From positions 124,001 to 188,000 of the forward strand of contig NW_024882740.1 in the NCBI RefSeq assembly GCF_019059575.1: a stretch of DNA of 64,000 nucleotides, in the 5' to 3' direction. This document shows positions 1-11,700 of the stretch, piece by piece (within the stretch, counting starts at the first letter, position 1; the number at the start of each line of letters is the position of its first letter). Position numbers and translations under genes: made by a program. Source of the DNA: Amphibalanus amphitrite. Its lineage: Eukaryota > Arthropoda > Thecostraca > Balanomorpha > Balanidae. The notes under the pieces were generated by a model, which did no database searches, was not told where the DNA came from, and worked only from the letters and a program-made list of their open reading frames with translations.

Positions 1-59
1 AGTCTAATTATTGTGCCAAGCATGATAATACACCTCCATCATGGAAATGAGTCTGCTGA

Positions 60-225
60 AAGCTAGACGAAATTACGGCACTAGACCAAAGGCACTAGCT
101 CAAATGAATGGCACTTTGGCACTAGCTCAAACGAAACTAGCCAAACTGGCGCTAGACCAGCTGAAGCACTAGACCAATTGCACTAGCTCAAAAGGCACTA
201 GACCAAATGATGCTAGACGAAGAGA
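60..225. repeat. Degenerate short tandem repeat, unit GCACTAG(A/C)(C/T)CAAA
   Basis: About ten imperfect copies of a 12-15 base motif (GGCACTAGACCAAA, GGCACTAGCTCAAA and variants) follow each other with uneven spacing. No coding potential is seen. It may be subterminal repeat DNA of a mobile element whose other end lies to the left of the window. Confidence 0.6.
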
Positions 226-239
226 GTGGCACCCGGACC

Positions 240-1119
240 CACAACCCTCTCAGTGGTGATAATCCGGCGGGGTGCACATAAAATCGCACAAGTATGCACA
301 AAATATTGACGCAGATTATAAAACTTTGGACGATAACTTACGGCCGATCGGGTGTTAAAATCAGCGAGCCCTGAGTGGATCGCTCGCCGACTAGTCGAAG
401 AGTCGGAGTCGGAGAATCGAAAGCGGTCGGACGGGATCGGGCGTTGTCGAGTAGATCGGGAGGAATTGTGAACAGCACGAGTGCAACTTTATACCTATAT
501 AAAGTGGGTTGTAGCAGGAACCCCAAAAGGGGGCAGCAACCCCAACATCTCTGAAAATGATCATTAGGCCTATTGGTGTCGCATGGAAAATAATTTACTC
601 AATTAGCCCAAGCGCACTGCGCAACCCTAATATTTTCTATAAAAAAGTTATGTACACTAAACACTTCTGGTGAACAGTGTCCCAAGCTTCAGATTTCCCT
701 TGGGTGTCTGAGTGGAAAATTCTAGCAACCCAAAATGTGAGAGTGGAAAATTATCCATTCTTATTCTTGAGTGTCATCTTCAGCCCAAATGAGAAATTTT
801 TGGAACGCTGACTGTGAACGGTTCGAAATTCGTCCGACTGGTCAGATGTGTGACTGCAAGCATCATACCGGTCGTGAAGACGTATATTATCGCTTGCAGA
901 CTTCAATCGGCTGGAAGTCGCCGACACTACCTCTAGTTTGACTCTGGCTTGTATCGTGTCTATCGGCGAGCCGTCTGAGATCGCTCGCAGGCCTATCCCC
1001 GACCGTCTGAACTGGTCTGTTCTTTATTCGTAGTTTTTCTTGTAACCGACTGGTCTGCGGCAGATGCTTATGTGACTGCAACCACTCGTTAGTCCAATCC
1101 GGTGAAGTGTGACTGAGGC
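240..1119. other. Intergenic DNA, nothing recognised
   Basis: Only short open frames occur here and none resembles a known protein. There are small local repeats such as AGTCGGAGTCGGAG near 402-415. No RNA gene, terminal repeat or clear promoter was found. Confidence 0.5.
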
Positions 1120-1123
1120 TTAA

Positions 1124-1627
1124 AGGGACTATCCCACCTTTAACATGGGGTTTGAGTTGAGATAGCCAAGTTTGCGGCGAGGTTCAGAAACCACTATCTA
1201 TCTAGGTTGCAACCCCCGCGGCCTCTTGGTGTTGAAGAAATTCGTTCCCTTGACCCTTCATTTGAAAATGGGCCTTGTACAAGGCCCTATCTTCAACATG
1301 GAGCGACCGTTAGTGTGACGTCACCTCGTTTAGTCATTCTGATTTAAATGGGTTTGTTCGTTGAAAAATCGCTTAAAACTTGGTCTGAACTTTGTTGTGG
1401 TGCCTACAGAGTAAAAAGAATCAGCTTTATGACAGTAATGTGGCCTGGGGAAGGAGGTAATTTTGGACTGTGACGTCACATATTTGAAAGTTTGTGTTTG
1501 GAATATGGGAAGCCTAAGATGTTTAATGAAAAATAAATGCCAGAACCGTGTTCCTGGTCATCCAATCTATAAAGTCGGGCACAATTTAACTGGTTTTAAC
1601 AACATTTTAGAAGGTGGGATAGTCCCT
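1124..1627. mobile_element. TTAA-target MITE, 504 bp, copy 1
   Basis: The element starts AGGGACTATCCCACCTT and ends with its inverse complement AAGGTGGGATAGTCCCT. It is flanked by TTAA at 1120-1123 and 1628-1631. Just inside the left end is the block ACCTTTAACATGGGG, which recurs in a second element at 40387-40890 of exactly the same length. TTAA duplications are typical of piggyBac-type transposases, so this is probably a non-autonomous member mobilised in trans. No transposase frame is present. Confidence 0.85.
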
Positions 1628-2047
1628 TTAACCAGGGGCGTCGTTTTGTATAGGCCTGGGAGTGCCCGAGCACTACCAATGTTCAGCTGAGCACTACCAA
1701 TGTGTTGTTGAGCACTACCAACATTTTTCTTCACTTATTGAGAAAATTGCATTCAAACATGTCATACAAATAAAATGAATGAGGTTCTTATGTATAAAAT
1801 CAACATGATAGCAAGTAACTTCAATGGTAAGTGGTAACTATTGATGAAAATCTATAGACTTACTCCACAAGTAGATTGAATTTGAATTGGTTGACCAATT
1901 CAATCTTCTTGTAGCGTACCTAAGTCCATAAATTTCCATCAATACCTAGGTATCATTTTCACTTTCCACATCATGTCATTACGTCAAGTAATTTCAAGTT
2001 ATGGGGTACCTACCTACCTACCTACCTACGAAGTTTCACAATAGACT

Positions 2048-2145
2048 CAGGGGCGTCGTTTTGTATAGGCCTGGTAGGGCCCGAGCCTTACCAATGCTTA
2101 TTTGGGCCCTACCAATGTTCGCTGAGCCCTACCAATCTTTTGTCA
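2048..2145 (+). repeat. Internal second copy of the hAT terminus
   Basis: The sequence CAGGGGCGTCGTTTTGTATA with the following GGCCTGG and CCTACCAATG motifs repeats the left end at 1633 in direct orientation. No separate right end or duplication for this copy was found. It is either a solo end of a nested relative or an internal duplication of the subterminal region. Confidence 0.7.
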
Positions 2146-2553
2146 CTTATCAGTTGATAAAAAATCAAAATAAACAGATAAGCAAATATTAAATAAGCAC
2201 ATATGCAAGTACATAAATAAGGTTCTAGCCACAGTAGGTGCATGTAGCTGACAATGAGGTTTCACGTGTCTAGGACTCCGGTCCTTAATGGATTTTAAGA
2301 GGCTCGAAAACGCAATTGGTTATAGAGGTCCATAACTGCCTCTGAGTCCCGCATACCACGCGACCGCCCCTAATAGACCCCAATCCGTCTCCACACCAGC
2401 CGCTGGAGGCCCTACACCGACTTCGGAAGGTGCCGCGGTGCTCCAGAATAGGCCATAGGTATATTGATTTGAGTGGGTGATGCAGCCTGATTCCCCAGGG
2501 TTCAACGCCAGGTCATTACCGCATCAGACCCCGAAAACTGAAGCTCGTAACTA

Positions 2554-3361
2554 CGAGGGGCGTTCAAAAAGTTTCGGGCCGAACAATGAAGGAGTTGGAA
2601 TTTTGGCCTGCAAGGCGGTGTGTTAAATGATGTGTTATTGGGATGTCCACTTACGCAAATTAAGTAAGTGGCCATTAATTAAGTCTCTTCTGTGATTGAT
2701 TCGGGCTTCTATTCGTAGCATAATTTGCCATTTCGGATAGGATGGGCGACGCCCAGAAGAGAGCAGTGATTCGTTTCTTAGTAGTTAGTGCAGAAAAGGC
2801 ACCAAGCGTTAACCTTCGCCCTGGGCATTTTTCATAACACGGCCTGGCAGGGGGGAGGGGTCGATGCGACCCCCCTCCGCTCGTCAACTTTCCAAAACAG
2901 GGGCACACAATTGATGATGTGCGTCCATTCGATAAACATCGAGGAGAGGCTATAGGGAAGCCGACGTAAAGTGTGCACCTGATCCGCGACCACGCACCTG
3001 CGTACATGGGCGGGATGACGAACAGTGAAGCGATGAGCTTCGAGTTGTTGTCGCATCCACTTTTTTCTCTCCGAACCTTGCACACTCTGGTTAGTGATTG
3101 CCACCTCTTCCCCAACATAAGAAAATTAGCAGCGGCAACCTCCCTAACAGCAGGGAGACGAAATCAGCCGTCTTGGACGTGCAGGATGGGTCCAAAACCC
3201 ACTTGGTTATGGAGGCCTTGAGGGCTCTCGCGAAGCGCTGCGCGAAATGTGTTTGTCTTAACGGTGTTTATTTGAATAAATGAACTTTTTGGTCTAATGA
3301 GTCGATGCTGTATCTCTCTGCTCCTTCATGGTCGGGCCCGTAGCTTTCTGAACGCCCCTCG
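2554..3361 (+). mobile_element. Degenerate mariner transposon with internal deletion
   Basis: Inverted ends of about 41 bp begin CGAGGGGCGTTCA and are flanked by TA at 2552-2553 and 3362-3363. Conceptual translation in shifting frames shows mariner transposase landmarks: an AQKRAVIRFL stretch near 2743, RDHAPAY near 2983 where families have HDNAPAH, FELLSHP near 3038, HLFPNIRK near 3103, and the C-terminal ALRALAKRCAKCVCLNG near 3220 followed by VYLNK and a stop. At 808 bp it is shorter than the usual 1.3 kb and is broken by frameshifts, so it is inactive. A G-run/C-run hairpin at about 2849-2880 just after TTAA (2809-2812) looks like an end of the TTAA family described at 21105, perhaps a later insertion. 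Confidence 0.85.
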
Positions 3362-3844
3362 TACTGTCATCCTTTTATTTTGGCAAGCAGGTCTTTCTAA
3401 CTATCGTTGTGTTTCCAGTCCTCGTTAGTTGTCGAACCCTTCAATTGGCGTGGGTCTTCAAAACCGTTCCTGGCCCCGCAGCCGTCTTTTTTAGTCGGCT
3501 TGGGCCTTCAAAGCTGTTCCTGTCCCCTTTCAGCACAGCCGTCCTTTTAAGTCGATGTGGGCCTCTTTCAGAATGGCGTGCATTCCGCCGACACTATTGC
3601 CTATATAACTGCACGTTTTGTGCATGGCGTCCGGTGTGGACCCAGATTTCCAAAGTTTTTTTTTTGTGTTTTTTTTAGATTTCGGTTAGTCTTGTCAATG
3701 ACCAGGGCGAAAAATAAGTGGCCGAAATCCGATGAGAAAGGCAGATTTGGGGGTACCCTACCTTGTAAGCCCCGTCATATATGGCCAGCCGCCGCCTTTG
3801 GGCACTACCAATCATTTTCGGAAAACGACACCCCTGCCTTTAAC

Positions 3845-4939
3845 CTACGCTACGGCTGTCTCAAGAAACCGGGAATGGTGATGGTATTAGGCGGGCAACG
3901 ACGATCATTCTTTTTTAAGTTGCGGGTACTGTAGTCCACTTTTTACCCCAAGGATATTGCAAACAATAGGTTGAAGTTTTTTTCACAAGAATATGTTTCA
4001 CCGATGTGTATTTTACAGCCTGAAAATGTACGATAAGATCTGCTAATTCAATTTGAAATGTGTAAAATGTGAAAACTTAGATTTTTCGGAAAATTACTGG
4101 TGGGCCAAATCTTTGAGGCTGGTGGGCCATTTCGGGTCACTGGTGGGCCATTTGGCCCACCAGTTAACATGTTAGCCGAGGCCCTGCGGGCCCATGTGCC
4201 GGCCATGTGTCTCCCCGGCGGCGACACGCGGTGCGACACGCGGTGGACGGGAGCCGCGGGCCGCGGCAGTGTGAGGTCGGCGATAGCCCGTGGTGGGTGA
4301 GCGACCGTGTGGAAATACATACAGAAACTACAGTTCCTAAGACTGGACGTTTGAAATTCTCGCCGACTTGCCTGGCGGCGCAATGTTTGCCCCCCCCCCC
4401 CCCCTAAACTCAAATCCTAGATCCGCCACTGCCGGCAAGGGGCCCTCAAAGGCCGACAAGGGACACTAAAAAGCAGGTGTGGGGTTCTTATGGATAGAAG
4501 TGTGGCTCTTCGGAGTTCGGAGCACATAAGGTGTTCTTCAGAGCCCTGTGGGGCCCTTCTGAGTCGAAAGATGCCAGCGTGGACCCTTAGCCGCAAATTG
4601 GCGTCGCAAGGCCCCTCGGGCCCGAGAGGCCCCCTGATCCGATGGGGGCACGTGCCCCCTGCTCCCCCCCCCCCCCGATGCAGATAGAGAATGCAATCGG
4701 CGGTGCGGGCACAGCAATTGCAATTGTTCCTTCTCCCGTCGCGAGGTCGCCCATCCGACCCATATCCCATGATTGTCAACCCTGGGGCTCGGGTCGGCAA
4801 TGTACCGGCAAGGAAATCAGCTTCAGGTGAGTAAGAAAGTTATTAAGAGTCATTAGTTGTCGTTACGTTCAGTAATATCAACTATACGGTGCCAAATGTA
4901 CCCGACGTACAGCTTGGAGCCGGGCGCCGCGCGGCATCC
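3845..4939. other. Non-coding stretch with short repeats and one orphan hAT-like end
   Basis: Three copies of TGGTGGGCCA occur around 4097-4165. A long C run followed by CCTAGATCCGCCACTG (about 4390-4434) is the inverse of a typical hAT terminus, CAGTGGCGGATCTAGG, but no partner end or duplication was found. A second C run lies at 4664-4676. The string CAG followed by GTGAGTAAG at 4824-4835 would serve as the donor of an upstream 5'-UTR exon for the next gene. No coding region is recognised. Confidence 0.5.
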
Positions 4940-4985
4940 ACCAGTGACGTCACGCTAATGCTTAGCGACCGGTCCATTGGAAATC
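4940..4985 (+). promoter_or_regulatory. Possible ZFPL1 promoter: CRE and inverted CCAAT box
   Basis: A palindromic CRE core TGACGTCA (4945-4952) and an inverted CCAAT box CCATTGG (4974-4980) lie in a GC-rich patch about 740 bp upstream of the ZFPL1 start codon. The first coding exon is preceded by a splice acceptor (5711-5712), so a 5'-UTR exon should lie upstream, consistent with a promoter here. The same TGACGTCA also occurs inside both 504-bp MITEs, so chance or transposon origin is possible. Confidence 0.3.
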
Positions 4986-5716
4986 GCGGGATGATTCTAC
5001 CTCTCTTGTACGGCCTTGAGAGTTAGGACTTTTTATTTGAGTGAAGGACTTTTTAGTGCCCTGTTAGGAACGTTGCATGTCATTTTTTTGTGTATAACAC
5101 TTGGTGCGATGGCTACTTAGGATTTTGGCTAAGAAGTTGGTTTCGTTCATTCGAATTGAAATGTCAGAATGCTATATCAATATCCTGATCCAAATCGAAA
5201 GCTCAATTTTCTCAGAACCTTCACCAGCCCAATATTGGTATTGACGTCTTAATTTCATTCAACATTCACTCTGACTTTAATTACTGAAAGTATCTACGCA
5301 TTATTTTATCTGGTAAAACTTCGTTTTTCATTATATTGTCAACATATCAGTAGGTACCTCGATCTAGTTGACAATTGATTCCCAAGATTGCTCTCAATAA
5401 TTTTTGCGGGTACCTCGTCATATTACTGCAAAAATAAAGAACTATTTACTTGGGTCACCTGGTTGGCTGTGGCCTATTGTCTTTGCTTGTCAACACTTAT
5501 TGAGATAGCTATGCTAGCACTCACTTTAACTCCTCGACTTGACTATGTGAACATGTTTCATGTTTTTATTCAAGTTCCCATGTTTCAGCTTTTTGCTCTG
5601 GTGAAGTTTGTGCACTAAATCAACCTGCCCAAAAGCTAGTTGTTGCTTATATGTCATTCATCTCAAGCAGAGGTTGAATAACAGGTTGATTTTTGTTTTG
5701 CTTTTAATACAGAAAG

Positions 5717-8700
5717 ATGGGTTTATGCAAATGCAGTAAGAGGAAAGTTACTAATCAGTTTTGTTTTGAGCATCGAGTGAATGTATGTGAATATTGTATG
5801 GTTAACAACCACCCAAAGGTAAGGGGAAGCAGTTTTGTTGATTTGATGCTTCTTTTTTTAATCTTATCATACTTTTCCCTCAAATATGTTAAAGGAAAAA
5901 TGCAAAAGCACTATTTGTTTTTTGCACTATGTCTGGATGTTCCCAACCCCTAACTTGTTTGCTTATGTCAACATGTGGCTCACATATCTTATATTAAGCA
6001 TTTTCTAGTATAAAGCTAAAGCAAATTTAATGTTAAGTATTCTGCCTTGTTATAACTACTGTTGTTCACTGTATTATTAATTAGACTGCTCATTTCTGTG
6101 ATTGTTAGCATTCCTGTATCTCAGTTAAATGTGGCATGCATGCTCACTGTTCCCTTTTCTGATTTCAGTGCATAGTGCAGTCCTACCTGAAGTGGCTAGA
6201 GGACAGTGACTGTGACCCGAAATGTCCACTGTGCAAGGAAGACCTAAAGGACCACCCTTGTGTCCGGCTCACCTGCTACCGTAAGTGTCTTAGGGAAGCT
6301 AAATAACAAGTACCAAGTACCAACCAACAAAAAAGGAATTTCTTTGCAGCAAAGGTATCATTTATATGTCATCAATGTGGCCCATTTCCTTTCTTTATGC
6401 TCATTTAGCTTAGCCCAAGACAGCATTTGGAACATAAGCAATGTATGCCACTTTTGACATATTTACAATCAATTTGCAGCAGGGAATACTGATTGTATAA
6501 CAATATCGAGGATTAACAAATGAAGGAACTGTGTAGTAGTATTGGAATGAAGTTTGGTGCCTATTACAAAGTTGTCCTCAGAAACCAGTGAAACCAGACA
6601 CCATGTTCTTTGTATCTCTTCCTTCATTTATTTACCACTGATATACCATGGTTCTACTGATCTATGTCCTTTATCCACCACCCCACCCTCTAGGCTCTAA
6701 CCCAGCACACCAGTAACCCACAGTCCCCTGTCTGCTCCACAGACGTGTTTCACTGGTCATGTCTGAACGCGGCGGCGCTGCAGCTGCCGGCCAACACGGC
6801 TCCGGCCGGCTACCGATGTCCCTGCTGCCCGGCGCCGCTCTTCCCGCCAGCCAACATGGTCTCCCCCGTGGCGGACGTGCTCCGTGAGCAGCTGCAGAAG
6901 GTCAACTGGGCGCGCGCCGGGCTCGGCCTGCCCCTGGTGAGAGCGATCTCTCTCCCTTTCGCAGTGTGTATGGTTCGGCTTTTGGTATTATTCATCACGT
7001 TTTGGGGGTGATTTATTTATGCAGTGAGGCGCATTTTCCTAAAGTTTGTTCTGGTAAGCTTATGATTGTAAACCAATGTGACCTCAGACATGTGTCCATA
7101 TCGCACTACATTTCCGGCTGTTGTGTAATGTATATCCCGTTCGAACCGCTCGTTACCTCAAGTTCACCACTCGCCGTATCGGCTCACTGGTAACACGCGC
7201 TCCCCACGTCCCGTGTTCCGCAGCTGGACACCCCGGCCAGCTTCAGTGAGCCACCACCGCCGGTTGAACCGGCCGCCAGCGTGCCGACGCCAACAGCAAC
7301 ACGTGAGGGTCGGGACGAGGAAGGGGGAGGGAGGGGATAAACGGGGTAACTGGGACTTGGGAACCTGGAATAAAAGGGGTAATGGAGAAAGATGGCTATA
7401 TCTCATCTATGCTGGATCTGTGCCAAGCTAACAAGATGTTATTCACGTATTTTGGTCATATCGGCCGATATTCTTAGTGAAGTCGGATAAAAACAATGAG
7501 TTACGAATCCTTTCAGCGAATTTGACTGGGATGTGCGAGGGATGATTCGAAACTGTGCATGGATGTCGCGTTTCATTCAACATTATTATTTTGCTGTCCC
7601 TAACCGCACTTGTCGTTATTTTGTTAGTTGTATTTTGTGGTGGTATACATAATGCTCTCCTGACTCGGTTCCTTACCTGCATCTCGTCCCTCTCAACCTG
7701 TCACCCCAGATAATCCCCTCTCTGACTGTCTGACGCCTGCGTTCCTCTCCCTGTCGCCAGCTCACGCGTGGGAGCACGAGCCGCCGGCACGAAAGGACAG
7801 CAGCGTGGTACAGATGGAGTCGGGCAGCGCCTTCCACCGCGAGCTCAGCGCTGCAGGTAACGTAGGGCGCGCCGCAGGTGTTGGGAATGGTTATGTGATT
7901 GAACTTTAACTCGCTACTGTGATTGAGCAACTAGGGCTGCTATTTAAATATCTTTCAAATGCCACCTAACTGCTCTACCCACGTTAGTCCTAGAAACCGA
8001 GCTGTTCATATTTCATAAGCCACTTTTGCCAAATATTTTCGACTGGACTCTTTCTTAATGCAAACTGGTAAAGAAAGAAAGGTAACTTGCTTGTAATTCA
8101 TAATCCAATGAAAACTTTTTTCGGTAAATAAAAGCGTGCATAATAAGTGCGTTACACACGTCCTCTCATTCCATGCAAGCTTAGCGTACGTGATAACATA
8201 CTCCGTTTTCTCCCTTTCCGTCGGATCGCCCCATGTGTGACCCGCCGCTCTGCCCCCTTCCAGCGGCGGAGAACCGCCGATTCCTGGAGGAGAGTCGCAG
8301 CCTGCTGGACTCGGACAGCTCGGAGAACAAGTACCGGCGCCGCTCGGCGCTGGAATGGTTCCAGCGCTGGTGGAGGTCAGTAAATACCGTATCGCAGCGT
8401 CTCGGGAGTTGGTGGTGGGTGGAGGGATTTGGTAGAGGGGCTAAATCACAGCAATATGGGAAATGTCGCAGGATAAGACCTGGCCAGATCAGAGGGACGG
8501 GGCTGTCGTAAAGGGGCTGAATCACAGCGACACGAGATGGCAGCCTCGGAGAAGGTAGAGGGACGGAACTGTCGTGAGTAGGGGTTCGTATCAGATCGGA
8601 GCAGGACCTAACTGAGGAAGGCGAGGTGGACTCCGCCACTCCGAAACCGCTTTATGTGCCGATTTCGCCGACCTTGAAAATCAGTTACAAAGAGTACTTA

Positions 8701-11700
8701 TCGATCACCCTAGGACCCCGCTCGTCATCTGCGGTGATATAAACTGTGACCTGCTGAAGAAAGAACCCAACTTTCGTGCACGACAGCATCTCAGCAGCTT
8801 CCTATCGGACTACTCCCTAGACCAGCTAGTAACAACCTCGACTTTCACTTCCGGTTCGCTCCTTGACGTGTGTATGGTGAACAAAGTGGACCTCTTCTCT
8901 AACACCCGTGTTGAGTTTTGTCATTTTAGTCCGCATAAATTTATTAGCGTAGATGTCAACGTCCCCAAACTGCGTCCGAAGCCTACAATCATCTCAGCTC
9001 GTTCGCTCAACCGCGTTGATGTCACTGCCCTTAATTCTGATCTGGAGCTTGTCGACTGGGAGCCTGTGTTTACCGCCGCGACTGTTAGTGATCAGTGGGA
9101 TGCATTCGTGTCCAACTTTTTGCCTATTATCGACGACCACGCCCCACTCAAGCGCATTACCATTCGGAACCCCACAGCGCCCCCGGCCTCTGCTGTCACA
9201 CGGAACCTTATGTCCCAGCGCCGCGCCTCGCTACGACTGTCCGGTCGTCAGTCGACAGCTTACAAGGAGCTGAATCGCTCTGTTCGGGCCGCGCTGCGTC
9301 GCGACCGGCGAGAGGAGCTACAGAGAAATATCTGCGAGCGGGGTCCCAATAAGGTCTGGCAGTCTATCAGGACAGTTGTAGCAGGGAAAAAGGACGGTCC
9401 TAGTGTGCAGCCTAATTTACCCGCCGATGAACTGAATTCATTTTTCGTCTCTGTCGGACCTCGCATCGCTGCGGAGGTCCGGTCTCTTAACACCGCTACC
9501 GATCTGAACGTTCGCCTCCCCCGGGTCGGTGCATGTCGTTTTCAGCTCCGCGCGGTCACTCTCGGCGAACTTGGTCACACTATCTTCGGCATGCGCAACT
9601 CAGGCGCCAGTGGGACTGATGGCATTTGCATCCGAATGTTAAAGTCCGGCTTCTCAGCTATCGGTCGCGTCATACTTTACATTATCAATACGTGTATTAC
9701 CAACTCCGATATCCCCGATTCCTGGAAACATTCCACAGTCCACCCCATCTTCAAATCAGGCAGCCCCTCGGATCCCACCAACTTTCGACCAATCTCATTA
9801 GTCCCCGTGATTATGAAGGTTGTGGAACGCCTCGTACATCAACAGCTTTACCACTACCTCTCAAATAACTATCTCCTTGCCTCCTCGCAGCATGGTTTTC
9901 GCCCCCGACACTCCACAGAGACCGCTCTGCTGTCCGTCACAGACCAAATCCTCGCAGCCTCTGATAGGGGAGAACTTTCACTGCTGTGTCTCCTTGACTT
10001 AAGCAAATGCTTTGATGTCATCGACCACGAACTTTTACTTCAAAAACTGGCCATGCACGGGATCGAGACCTCCTGGTTTTCTGCTTTTCTCACGGGACAC
10101 ACCCAGAGCGTGTCCCTATCTAATGGCGCCGGAGGTAGAGTACTGTCTCGGCCGCTTCCAAATAATATGGGTGTCTTCCAAGGATCTGCCCTGGGACCGT
10201 TACTCTTCACCATATTTTCGAACAACCTCTCGCTATACGCAGGTGACGCCACCGTTTTCCAATATGCGGACGACACCCAGGTTCTAGTGAGCGGCCGTGC
10301 CGACGACCTCAGATCGCTTATCTCTCGCATGGAAGCTTCACTCGCATCAATCAGTGACTGGTTCTGTCTTCACGCCCTCAAGCTAAACGCAAACAAAACG
10401 CAACTCATGGTTTTTGGCAGCAGACAAAATTTACGGAAGGTACCCGACTTCAGCGTCTCTCTTCGTGACTCTGTGTTGCAGCCAAGCGAGCAGGTGGGGA
10501 ATCTGGGTGTTGTCTTTGACAGCGCCCTGTCCTGGGAAGCACATGTGTCCGAGCTTAGTCGTCGGTGTACTGGCTTGTTGATCGGACTGTCTCACGCACG
10601 AAATTGTCTCCCTGACGGTGTCATTAAAGTTCTCGTGACATCTCTGGTCATATCACGAATCAACTACTGCCTCACTGTGTACGGTAACGGGACCCAGAAA
10701 AATTTTGACCGACTCCAGAAAATTTTGAACTTTGCCGCTAGAGTGATCTTCGGACGGCGTAAGTTTGACCACGTCTCGGACCTGCGCGACAGACTTGGCT
10801 GGCTATCACCAAAATCCATGTCAGATTACCTGACACTCACGATCGCGCAAAAGGTCATTAAGCATGAAGAGCCCGAGAACCTCGCTGCACTGTTCGTCCC
10901 TAATCAAAATTTTCGAGACAGGCACACACGGCAGGATCATCTCCTTCATCTTCCCCGACCGAGGCTTGAAACCGGAAAACGGCGTTTCGAGTACCGCGCC
11001 GCGGCGCTGTTAAATAGCCTCCCACCCCAGGTAGTGCAGCTGCCACCTGCCAGCTTCGCCCGGTCTGCCAGGGCCGCGCTGATTAACAAATCCCCGCTAC
11101 GCCGCTGACGAGTCTGTTTAGTAGTAGACGAGGCATGCCGCCAATAGGTGGACGATCTGTTTGTGCTTATGTATATATATATATATATTGTTTGTCTTAT
11201 GTACATATGTAGATGATTATTGTCGCGACCCCCATCGATGGATGACTGTCGTCTAGTGCTGAGTGTTCTTCCCCCTGCCCGCATGACTGTTACCCATTAT
11301 ACTCGGATCTAAGCCGTAATCGCCACGCCATATGTGGAAGGCTTTTGGTGTCAATACATACATACATACAGACTGCCTTGAGAGGCCGGGCCAAATTATA
11401 GCTTATACGGGCCGGATCTCTAAGATTTTGGGGGAGGCTACGAGGGAATGATGTCAGGGCAGCGGCAGGAGTAACAGCTCTACTTCAGCCCCTGCTGGTG
11501 CTTGTCATGGCCACGCTGTCTTCTCCACTCAGTCTCCCCGCTCCTTGCTGGCAGGCTAATGAGCGGTCCGCCGTCCCGGCCGCGCGCCGGCGCCATCTAC
11601 CGGCGCTATCTGATGGTTCTAGTTCTGGTCGTGGTGGCGCTGGTAACGTTCGTCTCGGCTATGCGCTGGCTGGCGGCCGGCTCAAGTTCCGACGACGACC

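Larger units (their letters stand above)
1633..3836. mobile_element. hAT-type element, 2.2 kb, perfect 8-bp duplication CCTTTAAC
   Basis: The left end CAGGGGCGTCGTTTT and the inverted right end (CAGGGGTGTCGTTTT when complemented) differ at one base. CCTTTAAC is duplicated at 1625-1632 and 3837-3844. Subterminal GAGCACTACCAATG motifs recur beside both ends. An 8-bp duplication with CAG-type ends is the hAT hallmark. No transposase is visible, so it is non-autonomous. A mariner (2554-3361) and a second copy of the terminus (2048) lie inside. The left duplication overlaps the end of the TTAA MITE, so the hAT element landed on the edge of an older insertion. Confidence 0.87.

Noticed and set aside
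4404..4434. A complete hAT element ending CCTAGATCCGCCACTG
   Set aside because: Only one end is present; no partner terminus or 8-bp duplication was found, so only an orphan end is noted.
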